Below, piece by piece: positions 63,897 through 64,000 of a stretch of 64,000 bases of DNA. Each line of letters starts with the position of its first letter. The first letter of the stretch is position 1. Source of the stretch: Blautia sp. (GTDB taxonomy: Bacteria; Bacillota; Clostridia; Lachnospirales; Lachnospiraceae); the NCBI GenBank assembly GCA_022769545.1, contig JALEJS010000034.1:1-64000 (forward strand), written 5' to 3'. A program made the translations under genes and the position numbers. Under the pieces are notes generated by a model. The model was given only the letters and a program-made list of their open reading frames with translations, was not told where the DNA came from and did not search any database.

Positions 63897-64000
63897 TTAC
63901 CCCTTCACTGCCCCTTCTGTCAGACCACTGATAAATTCTTTCTGCATCAGCAGGAATAAAATAATGATCGGAAGTGCAGCAATCACCAGGTCTGCAAACA
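63897..64000 (-). CDS. Carbohydrate ABC transporter permease, C-terminal end (cut by window edge)
   Basis: The last 34 codons of a MalG/LplC-type permease. The translated end FADLVIAALPIIILFLLMQ followed by KEFISGLTEGAVKG and a TAA stop has the last membrane helix and the (Y/E)FxxGLTxGAVKG tail characteristic of sugar importers of the CUT1 class. Most of the gene lies beyond the window. It lies upstream of yesM, in keeping with the usual importer-kinase-regulator-glycosidase order. Confidence 0.92.
   Translation of the reverse strand, partial: FADLVIAALPIIILFLLMQKEFISGLTEGAVKG

Noticed and set aside
1-64000. tRNA or rRNA genes, CRISPR arrays, prophage or plasmid origin
   Set aside because: Reading both strands, I found no cloverleaf-like gene, no regularly spaced repeats, and no phage structural or replication genes.

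Overview
The window is a chromosomal segment of a low-to-mid GC, spore-forming Firmicute, most likely a gut anaerobe of the Lachnospiraceae (Blautia/Clostridium cluster XIVa type). Supporting this are SpoIIID with a sigma-E-like promoter, an L10 leader ahead of rplJL-rpoBC, an Etf-linked lactate dehydrogenase, a CD1871A-type CXXC microprotein, a DUF6472-type protein, and strong AGGAGG ribosome binding sites throughout. I recognised no rRNA, tRNA, CRISPR array or prophage. The only mobile element seen is the truncated start of an IS5-type transposase.

Layout. 1-4 kb: str genes on the minus strand (rpsL, rpsG, fusA, start of tuf). 4.1-5.9 kb: a secreted amidase fused to a degenerate beta-lactamase-like domain. 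5.9-9.6 kb: a Ser/Thr kinase, PP2C phosphatase and unknown-protein module that sits where rpoC and rpsL are usually adjacent. 9.7-18.7 kb: L10 leader, rplJ, rplL, rpoB, rpoC. 18.8-19.8 kb: an acetyltransferase and two small proteins. 20-23.3 kb: a lactate dehydrogenase/EtfB/EtfA operon. 23.7-25.5 kb: spoIIID and a dihydroorotase.

25.7-39.6 kb is the most interesting part. A GntR/UTRA regulator lies among four transcription units. Each unit starts with a TTGACA/TTGCAA-17-TAnnnT promoter immediately followed by a site with the invariant core GACGTAC (25756, 32443, 37545, 39617). The units encode a PfkB-fold protein with an unusual GGGN motif, a SIS protein, a nucleoside phosphorylase and an 8-oxoguanine-deaminase-like amidohydrolase; a creatininase-family hydrolase and an enamidase-like hydrolase; a PotABCD-like ABC importer; and two ureidoglycolate-lyase-like proteins with a canonical PfkB kinase. 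I infer an undescribed catabolic regulon for an imported N-heterocycle glycoside, possibly a modified or oxidised purine nucleoside.

39.9-47.4 kb holds ordinary metabolic and envelope genes (alpha/beta hydrolase, DUF2752 protein, SH3 protein, fumarase, ArsC/Spx-like protein, MATE exporter, pyruvate kinase). 47.6-48.3 kb carries a nested palindromic repeat and the IS5 remnant. 48.4-50 kb encodes a thioredoxin-like protein, a CXXC microprotein and a NapH-like ferredoxin. 50-54.3 kb holds a LysM-GH18 protein, a LacI regulator, an HD protein and a split chromate transporter. 54.4-64 kb is a gram-positive glycan-utilisation locus: GH43, GH127 and GH95 enzymes, a YesN/YesM two-component system, and the end of a sugar ABC permease at the window edge.
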